This document shows, piece after piece, positions 8,206-16,461 of a stretch of DNA of 47,772 nt. Below the pieces are notes generated by a model, which did no database searches, was not told the DNA's origin, and saw only the letters and a list, made by a program, of their open reading frames with translations. Within the stretch, counting starts at the first letter, position 1. The number at the start of each line of letters is the position of its first letter. Source of the DNA: QQUK01 sp913009765 (GTDB lineage: Bacteria; Zixibacteria; MSB-5A5; GN15; FEB-12). Where the stretch lies: positions 1 to 47,772 of the forward strand of contig CALCCW010000295.1 of the NCBI GenBank assembly GCA_937900185.1, given 5' to 3'. The position numbers and the translations under genes are program-made.

Positions 8206-10140
8206 TTACTTTTTAGACTCTTTCGATGCTTCTTCCCGCTGTAATTTTTTGTACCATCTTGGATGATGATGTTCTATTTCTTTCATCGGCATATCACCAT
8301 TGAGCCATGTAAATGACATTGGGTATTGATCGGGATGGAATATGACAAAGAAGAAGTGGAAAACACCAATTGCAAGCATTGCTAACCACGCTTCATAGTA
8401 ATGAACTGTCTCAGAGACTGAAACTATCCAGCCCGGGAATATTGAAGTGTAAAATGTCGGAAACCACAGTACAGTACCGGTAAATACCATCACAAATGTT
8501 CCCCAAGCTAATGCCCAATATTCTGCTTTCATGGTATAGTCGAAATAACCGAATTGAGGTTTGTCTTTGCTCATACCTAAGTAATAAAGTATATTCTGTT
8601 TAATTTCTTTAATATCAGACCATTGAGGAAGCATTTTTACAATTTTGGTACGACCATCTTTGGTAGCCATAACATATATAACATGATGAATAGAAACATA
8701 TATCATCAATACGGCAGCAGTACGATGCACAATACCCCGAGCAGATTCAAACAGACCGGAGAAGTTAATAATATTCACCCACCATGCATTTGGAAACCTT
8801 AAACCAAAGCCGGTGATAACTAATATTATAAAAGTTACCGTTATAATTATATGTTGAAAAACTAGATTACCATTTAATCGTTTTACAGATTTTTGAGTTT
8901 TTAAATAACGATTTTTTAGTATCAGATATCTGATAAAAATTATCGCATTATGAGCAAGCATTCCACCAATAACTACAATAATAAGAATGATATAAATAAC
9001 TTTAATAAGGTGATTTATCTCAAAATATTTATCTGTATCACTCATGTGTGTATAACTTGCCGCAAAAGTATCATTTGCATCGGGGTGACATTTCTGACAA
9101 GTTTTAGTACGATTATTCAGATTTATAGATGAAGCAGGATTAGATGCCGGTAAAATATCATGAGCATTGTGACAAGAGGCACAATTTGCCGCTTTCACAG
9201 AACCTCCATGAATTGCCAGTCCGTGGTAGGTGTCTTGATAGGTTGTAAATCTATCTTTGTTAAACCCATATTTCGCTGCCATACGAGTATCATTATGACA
9301 TTTTCCGCAAACGTAATCGGAAATATTAGCATTATTAATCGGAGAATTAGAATTATTTGTACTTAAAATCTCATGCTCCCCATGACAATCAACACAATTA
9401 GGTGCATCTAATATTCCAGCCGCCAATGCTTTTCCGTGAATTCCCCTGCTGTATTTAACATAAATCTCTTCGTGACATTTTGAACAGGTTTTAGGGATAT
9501 TCATTTTATTTACTTTAGAATCTGAATGAGAGGCAAGTTTTAAATCATGTACTCCATGACAATCAGTACATGTTGCCGCAGTTTCTATACCCTCTGAAAA
9601 ACGTTTGGCATGAATACCTTTCATATATCGACCCGATATGCTGGATAATTTGATATCAGGGTCTTTTGACAACATATTTTTCTCATGGCAATTTGCACAA
9701 GTTTGAGCAATATTATTACGTGCTGTCATTGACTCTGGATTTTCTGACGACCTGATGTTATGGGTACCATGACATGATGAACAGGTAGGTGCCAAATCGT
9801 TATGTTTAGCCATGCCGTGGACTGAAGTTGCAAATTCTGCTGCAACATCATCATGACAGCTTGCACAATCAACCTTGGCAAGATTTTCTTCATGTGGAAA
9901 ATCATCAACTCCTTCTAAATCAGCATGACAGTCAATACATGATAAATCTGCATGCACCGATAAATTTAAGGAATCTGAGGTAACAAACATTGACACTTCT
10001 TTACCGTTATGATTAATTCCGGTAAGTTCAGAATCATCATGGCAGGAAAGACACGTTTCGTTATCATCCTCAGCTGAGACAGACAACCCAAAGCATAGAA
10101 TGATACTTAAAAGATAAATAATTAGTTTTAATCTATTCAT
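8206..10140 (-). CDS. CbcL-like fusion: 11-heme c-type cytochrome plus b-type membrane domain
   Basis: This 644-residue protein has a signal peptide (residues 1-23). A periplasmic domain of about 350 residues follows with 11 CXXCH motifs (CLSCH, CIDCH, CASCH, CSSCH, CANCH, CTDCH, CSKCH, CVDCH, CGKCH, CASCH, CQKCH). The C-terminal half is a di-heme cytochrome b561/FdnI-like domain with helices carrying histidines (FQHIIITV, IVHRTAAVLMIYVSIHHVIY, GVFHFFFVIFH). The architecture matches Geobacter CbcL, an inner-membrane quinol:cytochrome module for low-potential extracellular acceptors. CbcL itself has nine c-hemes, so this version carries two more. Its b domain is homologous to the free-standing protein at 11738-12685. 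It ends the run of cytochrome genes. Confidence 0.88.
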   Translation of the reverse strand: MNRLKLIIYLLSIILCFGLSVSAEDDNETCLSCHDDSELTGINHNGKEVSMFVTSDSLNLSVHADLSCIDCHADLEGVDDFPHEENLAKVDCASCHDDVAAEFATSVHGMAKHNDLAPTCSSCHGTHNIRSSENPESMTARNNIAQTCANCHEKNMLSKDPDIKLSSISGRYMKGIHAKRFSEGIETAATCTDCHGVHDLKLASHSDSKVNKMNIPKTCSKCHEEIYVKYSRGIHGKALAAGILDAPNCVDCHGEHEILSTNNSNSPINNANISDYVCGKCHNDTRMAAKYGFNKDRFTTYQDTYHGLAIHGGSVKAANCASCHNAHDILPASNPASSINLNNRTKTCQKCHPDANDTFAASYTHMSDTDKYFEINHLIKVIYIILIIVVIGGMLAHNAIIFIRYLILKNRYLKTQKSVKRLNGNLVFQHIIITVTFIILVITGFGLRFPNAWWVNIINFSGLFESARGIVHRTAAVLMIYVSIHHVIYVMATKDGRTKIVKMLPQWSDIKEIKQNILYYLGMSKDKPQFGYFDYTMKAEYWALAWGTFVMVFTGTVLWFPTFYTSIFPGWIVSVSETVHYYEAWLAMLAIGVFHFFFVIFHPDQYPMSFTWLNGDMPMKEIEHHHPRWYKKLQREEASKESKK

Positions 10141-10169
10141 TTTAAATCCCGGTTAAAATGATAATTATA

Positions 10170-11741
10170 TTAATGACATTCGGTACAAACCGAGTCGTTT
10201 ATTTTTGTTTTACCATGTTCCGTTAAAGAATGACAACTGGAACAAGCAAGCTCCATATCCGCTGCATGTAATTCATGAGGAAGTTCAGTATCATCATATT
10301 TTACAACTTCAGGAAAGAACGCATTTCCATGACAGAAAACTTGACAATTTTTCTCAGGAGACAAAGCATCTCCTCGAAAAGGCGTTTGATATGATTTATT
10401 AATCTTTTTCATCGCATTTTCAAATTTATCAGCAGCATGATTTAATATATGAGTGGAATACTTAATGTTGTGAACCATGTGTCCCTCAGAAACAAGATTG
10501 AAATCTTCTTTCATCTTTGTATATTCCGACTGAACTAAACGTCTTTGTTTTTTTGAACCGCCGATAGTTTTAAAATCAGCATAACTTTTTTTCATATAGG
10601 TTTTATAATCTTTCATTGCAAGTTTTTCACCTGATTTCCAATTATCAAACATAAGATCATAATTCTCACCATGGCAGGTAACGCAAGATTTACGAGATGC
10701 TTCTTTCTTCTCTTGGTGAGCCATAACCTCACCCTCAGCAGTTATATGAGTGTGACATCCTGTACAGCTGACTTGTGCTTGAAACATTGCCGACGGCATA
10801 TCGTGTAGTTTATCTGAACTGCCTATACCCATATAGAGCTGTTTCGGTTTATTATGCTGTCTGAGATGACAGTTCTCACATTGAATTTCTAAAGCACCAA
10901 CCATTTTATAATTACCATGTTTGATAAGATCATGACATTTCTGGCAATTGATTCCGGCATTTGTTACATGTATGTCATGCAGCTCAGCTTTAGTATAATC
11001 CTTTCGAAATCTTTCTACATGACAAGAATAGCATTTTCCTTCAGGAACAGAAGCATCGCCTTGTACAATTTTAATGTGACATTGCTTGCACTCAACCCCC
11101 AACTCAAGATAAGGTTCATGATTAAACATAAATCCGTCATGTTCAACTGCTGTTTTTGGATTACCATGACAGGAATAACAACCGGTAATAGCTTCTCCCT
11201 CACCGGCATCTTTAAAATGACAGACAAAACATGTTTGCTCATTTACTTTCATGTGTGTTAACGACTCATCATCTTGTTGAGACATTTGGTTATGACACGA
11301 CGTACAATGAAGTTTACCGCTCCTTAAAACTTTGTTAAGATGGGTGCTGTGTTGAAAGAAAATATTTTCTTTGTATTTTAACCCTTTGTCAAGCGACTCT
11401 TCATCGTGACAATCAGCAGCCAAACAGTTTTCATTCATAACTCTCGCCTGAGGTCTTGTATTATACGTTTCTGTTGCATATTTAATAGATGAAAGAATCA
11501 AGTCACCTCCACTATACTCATGACAGGCAACACAATCAACACCAGAATGTTTTGATGCCTGCCAATGACGTACATACGGGTCCATATAATGACAAGAATC
11601 ACAAAATTCGGAGTTTGTTGTTTCATACGAAGCAAAAGAATATAAGACAACCAATATAATAATAATGAAGCCTATAAAAACAAATAATCCTTTAATATTT
11701 TGCTTTAAGAGAGTTCCAAAATCTTTCAATAATTTCGTCAT
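10170..11741 (-). CDS. 15-heme c-type cytochrome with NapC/NirT-like N-terminus
   Basis: This 523-residue protein has one N-terminal TM anchor (residues 17-38). A NapC/NirT-like start (FCDSCHYMDPYVRHWQASKH) is followed by a long periplasmic multiheme domain. I count 15 heme motifs: 13 CXXCH, one CX4CH (CLAADCH, third) and one CX3CH (CQVFCH, thirteenth). The last motif, CTECH, is the very C-terminus. It overlaps the upstream b-type cytochrome gene by ATGA, so the two are translationally coupled and probably form one complex. A role as quinol-linked periplasmic electron relay is inferred. No substrate-reducing site such as CXXCK was seen. Confidence 0.87.
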   Translation of the reverse strand: MTKLLKDFGTLLKQNIKGLFVFIGFIIIILVVLYSFASYETTNSEFCDSCHYMDPYVRHWQASKHSGVDCVACHEYSGGDLILSSIKYATETYNTRPQARVMNENCLAADCHDEESLDKGLKYKENIFFQHSTHLNKVLRSGKLHCTSCHNQMSQQDDESLTHMKVNEQTCFVCHFKDAGEGEAITGCYSCHGNPKTAVEHDGFMFNHEPYLELGVECKQCHIKIVQGDASVPEGKCYSCHVERFRKDYTKAELHDIHVTNAGINCQKCHDLIKHGNYKMVGALEIQCENCHLRQHNKPKQLYMGIGSSDKLHDMPSAMFQAQVSCTGCHTHITAEGEVMAHQEKKEASRKSCVTCHGENYDLMFDNWKSGEKLAMKDYKTYMKKSYADFKTIGGSKKQRRLVQSEYTKMKEDFNLVSEGHMVHNIKYSTHILNHAADKFENAMKKINKSYQTPFRGDALSPEKNCQVFCHGNAFFPEVVKYDDTELPHELHAADMELACSSCHSLTEHGKTKINDSVCTECH

Positions 11742-12685
11742 GAGTTGTCCTCCACATCATCGTTTTCGGACTGCTTTATAATATCAACGGATTCTTCTTT
11801 AATGATAGCCTCATATTCCAAAGGATGGTGATGTTTCATTTCAGTTTCGGTTAACTGTCCATGCCACCAAGTCCAACTCATCGGGAAAACCTCGGGGTTG
11901 AAATGAACATTATAAAAATGCCAGATAACAATCGACAAAGTAGCTAAAAGTCCTTCATCGGAATGCATCTCACGTCCAACATCATAAAAATATTTTGGGA
12001 AGAATTCTTTATACCACATAATAGCACCGGAGCCAATCATAATAACCATGCCCCAATAAACTGCCCAATAATCAAATTTTTCAATAAAAGAAAACCGTCC
12101 AAATTTTGGACCGCTTTTTGATTTACCTATATAATACTTTATAGTACCCATGAAATCTGCGGCATCTTTTAAATTTGGAATCATCAGGAAAAAATCTCTT
12201 CGTCCAATTTTTGAAGCAACAGAGTAGCCCAAATGCCATACTCCTACAATTATTAAGCCAACTGCTCCGATACGATGTATTAGAGTAGAATTTTGAAGCC
12301 CGCCAAATAGGTCTATGACTATAAATTTTGATATTGCAAATTCAGGAAATTTTAAAGGCATACCGGTAATTATAAGAATAATAACTGATACAAACATAAG
12401 CATGTGCTGGTATCTAAAGTTTTTACCAAACCGTTCAAAGTTTCTTTCAGGTCGCTCTTCAGGATACATTTCACTCAAAGATTGCGGGTGAAGTTTTGTA
12501 ACTGCTTCATTGAGTAGACTTGACGATTCATATTGCAGTCTTTCAGTCACTTCTGTTGATATCTCATTTATTTGCTCACTGGTGGGTTCAATTTTTACAA
12601 TATCAACAGCAGATTTAATAATATTATCAGATAAGCCTTTTATGTAAGCTTCTCTTTTATCAAGATTTGTTTTCTTGTTACTCAT
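11738..12685 (-). CDS. b-type cytochrome membrane subunit (FdnI/CbcL b-domain-like)
   Basis: This 315-residue protein has about 100 N-terminal soluble residues, then a four- to five-helix cytochrome b561/formate-dehydrogenase-gamma-like domain. Likely heme-b histidines lie in RYQHMLMFVSVI, LIHRIGAVGLIIVGVWHLGY and SIVIWHFYNVHF. No CXXCH is present. The C-terminal motif FPMSWTWWHGQL...KHHHP parallels FPMSFTWLNGDM...EHHHP in the CbcL-like fusion at 8206-10140, so the two are paralogues. With the 9-heme gene 7 bp upstream and the 15-heme gene overlapping downstream, it looks like the quinone-reactive subunit of a split bc complex. Confidence 0.87.
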   Translation of the reverse strand: MSNKKTNLDKREAYIKGLSDNIIKSAVDIVKIEPTSEQINEISTEVTERLQYESSSLLNEAVTKLHPQSLSEMYPEERPERNFERFGKNFRYQHMLMFVSVIILIITGMPLKFPEFAISKFIVIDLFGGLQNSTLIHRIGAVGLIIVGVWHLGYSVASKIGRRDFFLMIPNLKDAADFMGTIKYYIGKSKSGPKFGRFSFIEKFDYWAVYWGMVIMIGSGAIMWYKEFFPKYFYDVGREMHSDEGLLATLSIVIWHFYNVHFNPEVFPMSWTWWHGQLTETEMKHHHPLEYEAIIKEESVDIIKQSENDDVEDNS

Positions 12686-12692
12686 CTGTCAG

Positions 12693-13742
12693 TTACCTTT
12701 TTGTTCTTGCATTTTTTGCTCGGCGGAATAAGTCCATAATGATAAAAGCAAACAGTCCAAGAAGAACTGATACTGTTAATATTACAAATGCTTTTGAAAT
12801 ATAATATATAATTCCCGAATCTTCACTTTTCGGATTTATATGAATTTGCTGTCCTGATGAAAATTCCGCTGAAGCTCCGGGATGACAACCTTTTTTACCA
12901 CATGTCTTAGGAATATTATCAGGATAAACCGAAGATTTAGGATCGTCCTCACCACGAATATCATGATAGTCATGACAGGATGCACAATTTGCAACAGTTT
13001 TGCTGCCCATCTGCTGACCAATGCCGTGAAACGATTCTTCAAATGTTTCAACTCTATCAGTTTTTACATTATATTTATTCACTACTCCCTGCGGACCATG
13101 ACACTCGGTACATGTTTCAGATATCCTTTCATCAGAAACTCGGGATTCAGCATTATCGTGTTGTTTTATATCATGTTCTCCATGACAACTTGTACAGGTT
13201 GGGGCATCTTTAATTCCATCAGCAACTGCCCTCCCATGAGTTGACTCTTTATATACAGCATATATTTCAATATGACATGAACCGCATGTTTTTGGAATGT
13301 TTTGCCAATAGAATTTTGATTCTATTGTTTTATGTGAAAACACATCATGTCCACCATGACAATCCTGACAAACAGGAGCTTTTTCATTTCCGGCAAGAAC
13401 TGCCATTCCATGTACCGAATGTTCATATTGGTCATACATCTGTCCGTCAGGGGCTCCGACCTGATTCCCTGAATAATGACATCGGCGGCAGTTAACTTTT
13501 TTAACTGCTTTATGTGGAATTTCGTTTATATCAGAATGACAATCAGTACAATCTTTATTATAGTGAACTGAACGGGCAATAATTGATTCATCAACATATA
13601 ATGGAATTTTCCGACCGGTTTCTTCAGAACGGTGAATTTCCTTTTTGCTGTGACATATCTGACATTTCTCTAATGCATATAAATCTGATGAACTACCGCA
13701 TAGAAGAAAAAAAACTAAGACTATATAACTTAACCGATTCAT
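12693..13742 (-). CDS. 9-heme c-type cytochrome with C-terminal membrane anchor
   Basis: This 349-residue protein has a signal peptide (about 1-24), nine heme motifs (eight CXXCH plus a final CX4CH, CGKKGCH) and a C-terminal TM helix (about 312-335) with a basic tail. The repeating pattern VHG-A..G....PTC..CHG.H and N.P.TCG.CH relates it to the 7-heme protein upstream and to the heme domain of the 11-heme fusion downstream. Spacing is 4 bp to the 7-heme gene and 7 bp to the b-type gene. It is probably the periplasmic heme-wire subunit of the split bc complex. Confidence 0.87.
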   Translation of the reverse strand: MNRLSYIVLVFFLLCGSSSDLYALEKCQICHSKKEIHRSEETGRKIPLYVDESIIARSVHYNKDCTDCHSDINEIPHKAVKKVNCRRCHYSGNQVGAPDGQMYDQYEHSVHGMAVLAGNEKAPVCQDCHGGHDVFSHKTIESKFYWQNIPKTCGSCHIEIYAVYKESTHGRAVADGIKDAPTCTSCHGEHDIKQHDNAESRVSDERISETCTECHGPQGVVNKYNVKTDRVETFEESFHGIGQQMGSKTVANCASCHDYHDIRGEDDPKSSVYPDNIPKTCGKKGCHPGASAEFSSGQQIHINPKSEDSGIIYYISKAFVILTVSVLLGLFAFIIMDLFRRAKNARTKR

Positions 13743-13746
13743 TTAC

Positions 13747-14547
13747 TTACTCCACCCTTTTAACTCGACGCTTGTATTCCAAAATGCGATAGAGAACAAA
13801 AGCAATTATAATAATTGTAATAAAGAAAATATAGAACTTCCGCACAAAAAACCGTCCGCCGGACTCTTTTGTCGTTGCTGAAGTATGAATAGTTCCATGA
13901 GCAAAATCCGGAGGTAAATCTGTATGACATTTGCCGCAAGTTGCTTCTATATTATCTTTGTAAATCAATGACTTAGGATTATCCTGTGGATAGATATTAT
14001 GTACTCCATGACAAGAAGCACAATTAGCTACTGATGATTCACCAAACTCATTTGCGATACCATGAAAAGATTCTTTAAAGGTTGCTATTCTATCTGCTTT
14101 TAATCCAAATTTTCCAACAATTCTTTCTGATGCGTGGCATGCTGAACACGTTTTAGGCACATTTGTAGAATACACATTTGATTCAGGATTAAGATGAGAC
14201 ATAATATTATGTCCACCATGACAATCAGTACAATCAGGAGATTCTTTAATACCATTTTGTAAAGCAACACCATGAACAGATTCTTCATAAATTTTATATA
14301 TATCTTCATGGCAGGAACTACAATCAACATCTGTTTGAAATGCATGTTTTTCTTGAGCATTTATATCATGACAATCAGTACAATATAACTTTTTATGAAC
14401 CGAATTGTTGATAATTGAAGAATCTACGTGGATTGTTGTTTCATTTGCTTGTTCGCCAATTGCTGAATGACACCTTAAACATGCAGAATCATCGGCTAAA
14501 ACAAATGTAGCAGAAAACATAAAAATAATGAAAATAATATACTTCAT
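13747..14547 (-). CDS. 7-heme c-type cytochrome with C-terminal membrane anchor
   Basis: This is a 266-residue protein. ATG 14547 gives a proper signal peptide (MKYIIFIIFMFSATFVLA), whereas the upstream in-frame TTG at 14559 adds nothing. Seven CXXCH motifs are present (CLRCH, CTDCH, CSSCH, CTDCH, CSACH, CASCH, CGKCH), followed by a C-terminal TM helix and basic tail. It closely parallels the 9-heme protein next to it and probably arose by duplication. The 180-bp gap to the ImcH-like gene may contain a second promoter, but I could not define one. Confidence 0.86.
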   Translation of the reverse strand: MKYIIFIIFMFSATFVLADDSACLRCHSAIGEQANETTIHVDSSIINNSVHKKLYCTDCHDINAQEKHAFQTDVDCSSCHEDIYKIYEESVHGVALQNGIKESPDCTDCHGGHNIMSHLNPESNVYSTNVPKTCSACHASERIVGKFGLKADRIATFKESFHGIANEFGESSVANCASCHGVHNIYPQDNPKSLIYKDNIEATCGKCHTDLPPDFAHGTIHTSATTKESGGRFFVRKFYIFFITIIIIAFVLYRILEYKRRVKRVE

Positions 14548-14728
14548 ATTTACACCCAAATTCTATTGAAGCGTTGTCTCTATTACAGGATGACAACTAA
14601 CCTCTTTATTGTACACTAACTTCTCTTTATTACTTGGGATAATATATGTAAATATTCACTAACAGCAAGTTATATTTTTCACAAAGAGAGAAAAAAATAT
14701 CTTCTTTCGATATATCGCTCTAAACAGG

Positions 14729-16246
14729 TTAGTAACCTGATTCAGGAGTATGACATTCAGTACAATTCATCTCTTTCCATGCACCGTCAATATCTTCAGG
14801 ATGCTTGAATTCAACCCCGGATAAGTTATGCTCTAATTCAGCAACATCCTCCGAAGGTCCTTGTGCCACGATAAGATGACAAGTTGTACATTTGTTGGAA
14901 AGTTTTTTTCCATATTGATTTTTCATTGCTCCGTCATGACATCTAAAACAGCCGTCATTCACAAAATGAGTCAAATTATTCTGTCTGTCTCGATAGTCAG
15001 TTTTCATTTCAGGGAAGAAATTTTGTTCATATATTTGTATAAGTTCTTTTACAGCTTGTATAATAAGAGGTCTTTTTTCATTTGCAATATCAGGGTATTC
15101 ATTTTCATAATATGCAACTAATTTTGTACGAATTGAATCAATCGCTTCCGGTTTGGTCTTATATTCTGCGTTTAGCAATTCAAGTCCAACCTCACGGATA
15201 GATTTCAATTCCGGTGATATCCGTCTGGTAGAAATTGCTAAATTAAGAAGTTTTGCCGGAGGATTAAACTTATGAGATGGTCTGTTATGACAATCCATAC
15301 AATCAAATCTCCGAATTTCCGTCAATGGATTTGAAAAATCAGGCTGTTTTTCGTCTGGGTCAGTATATATGAGAGTATCGCCGGTTTCGTTATTGATAAT
15401 TCTCACCCAGTTGATTTCATCTCGTTTGTAATCATTGGCTACATAATCAACTGTAGAACCTAACATGTGCCAGTGAATTCCCTCAAGTTTACCGGTTCTT
15501 GGATTTCCCCCGCCTATTTTAACCAACATTTTGATAGTCCAAGGAGTGTTGTCTTCATCCGTTTTATAATATGTATTGGTAATCATTTTTTCACCATAAA
15601 ACTGTTGCGGCCAATGGCATCCTTCACAAGTTTCTTGAGCAGGACGAAGATTATGCACCGGGGTTTGTATCGGTCTGCTGAAAGAGTTGGCTGCCATGGC
15701 ATATAACTGGCGCAAACCGTCAACTTTTGCTTTCACATAAAAAGATGCCCCCGGTCCGATATGACATTCAACACAAGGAACACGGGCATGAGCAGAATTT
15801 TGATACGTGATAAATTGCGGCGACATAACTTCGTGACATGTTTCTCCGCAAAAATTTACTGAATCGGTAGCCTCGTATGCTTTGGTGCCGGAATAAATGA
15901 CTAGAATAATAAGCACACCTAATACACCCAAAAAGATACCAATATTACGAATATAGTGAGGATCGGTTGTGTCAAAAGTAAGATTAAATGAAAATTTTTC
16001 ACCTTTTGCTTTTGCTTTGCTAACCTGTCGCCATACTGAAACCATAAAGAGAGCAAAACCAAGTACAGCAAACATTGGAGCAATTACAAAAGTGACCAAA
16101 GAACGGTATGGGTTTTCTGTTGCTCCACCAGTTAAGTCAATTAATAACAATACAAAAAAGAGCAGTAAACCTGCAACAAACAAAGCAGCACCTATGCCGC
16201 CTAATGGGTTTCTTAATAAAGATCGTTTTCTTATTTTAGACATCAT
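14729..16246 (-). CDS. ImcH-like seven-heme NapC/NirT inner-membrane cytochrome
   Basis: This 505-residue protein has three predicted TM helices in the first 125 residues. A NapC/NirT-type heme domain begins with NFCGETCHEV (CX3CH), followed by CVECH, CEGCH, CMDCH, CFRCH, CTTCH and CTECH, seven in total. Length, topology and heme number match Geobacter ImcH, the inner-membrane quinol oxidase used with high-potential extracellular acceptors. It probably passes electrons from the quinone pool to the periplasmic decaheme protein encoded upstream. The pairing with a CbcL-like gene in one locus suggests tuning to different redox potentials. The assignment to ImcH is by resemblance from memory, not by alignment. 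Confidence 0.85.
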   Translation of the reverse strand: MMSKIRKRSLLRNPLGGIGAALFVAGLLLFFVLLLIDLTGGATENPYRSLVTFVIAPMFAVLGFALFMVSVWRQVSKAKAKGEKFSFNLTFDTTDPHYIRNIGIFLGVLGVLIILVIYSGTKAYEATDSVNFCGETCHEVMSPQFITYQNSAHARVPCVECHIGPGASFYVKAKVDGLRQLYAMAANSFSRPIQTPVHNLRPAQETCEGCHWPQQFYGEKMITNTYYKTDEDNTPWTIKMLVKIGGGNPRTGKLEGIHWHMLGSTVDYVANDYKRDEINWVRIINNETGDTLIYTDPDEKQPDFSNPLTEIRRFDCMDCHNRPSHKFNPPAKLLNLAISTRRISPELKSIREVGLELLNAEYKTKPEAIDSIRTKLVAYYENEYPDIANEKRPLIIQAVKELIQIYEQNFFPEMKTDYRDRQNNLTHFVNDGCFRCHDGAMKNQYGKKLSNKCTTCHLIVAQGPSEDVAELEHNLSGVEFKHPEDIDGAWKEMNCTECHTPESGY

Positions 16247-16351
16247 AATTCTATATCCTTAATCATAATTATGTCAAACAAAGTTCATATTCATAGTTAG
16301 TGTGGATTAGTATATATGAAAAACAGAACAAAACAAGTACTTTTTTTCACA

Positions 16352-16381
16352 AAGCCGCAACGTCATACGACGTTGCGGCTT
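16352..16381. terminator. Perfect 13-bp hairpin between porin and ImcH-like gene
   Basis: AAGCCGCAACGTC (16352-16364) pairs perfectly with 16369-16381 across an ATAC loop. It sits in the 215-bp gap downstream of the porin. Neither strand has a clean U-tract directly after it, so it could be a terminator, a processing site or an RNA stabiliser that sets the stoichiometry of conduit versus inner-membrane genes. Confidence 0.5.
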
Positions 16382-16430
16382 ATAAGAGAAGCAATAACAA
16401 AAAGGAGGGTCTTTTTGTAGTATATATGAA

Positions 16431-16452
16431 GCTGATTTTTTACAAAATCAGC
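16431..16452. repeat. Short palindrome of the dispersed GTAGGG family
   Basis: GCTGATTTT / AAAATCAGC is a 9-bp stem flanked by TGTAG on one side and CCCTACA on the other. It lies 10 bp past the porin stop and belongs to the palindrome family seen at 21.2, 23.7, 24.4 and 27.6 kb. It may act as the porin terminator. Confidence 0.5.
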
Positions 16453-16461
16453 CCTACATTT

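Noticed and set aside
12882..13244. Plus-strand open frames antisense to the cytochrome genes
   Set aside because: They are Cys/His/Ile-rich mirror images of repeated CXXCH codons, with no ribosome sites or family resemblance.
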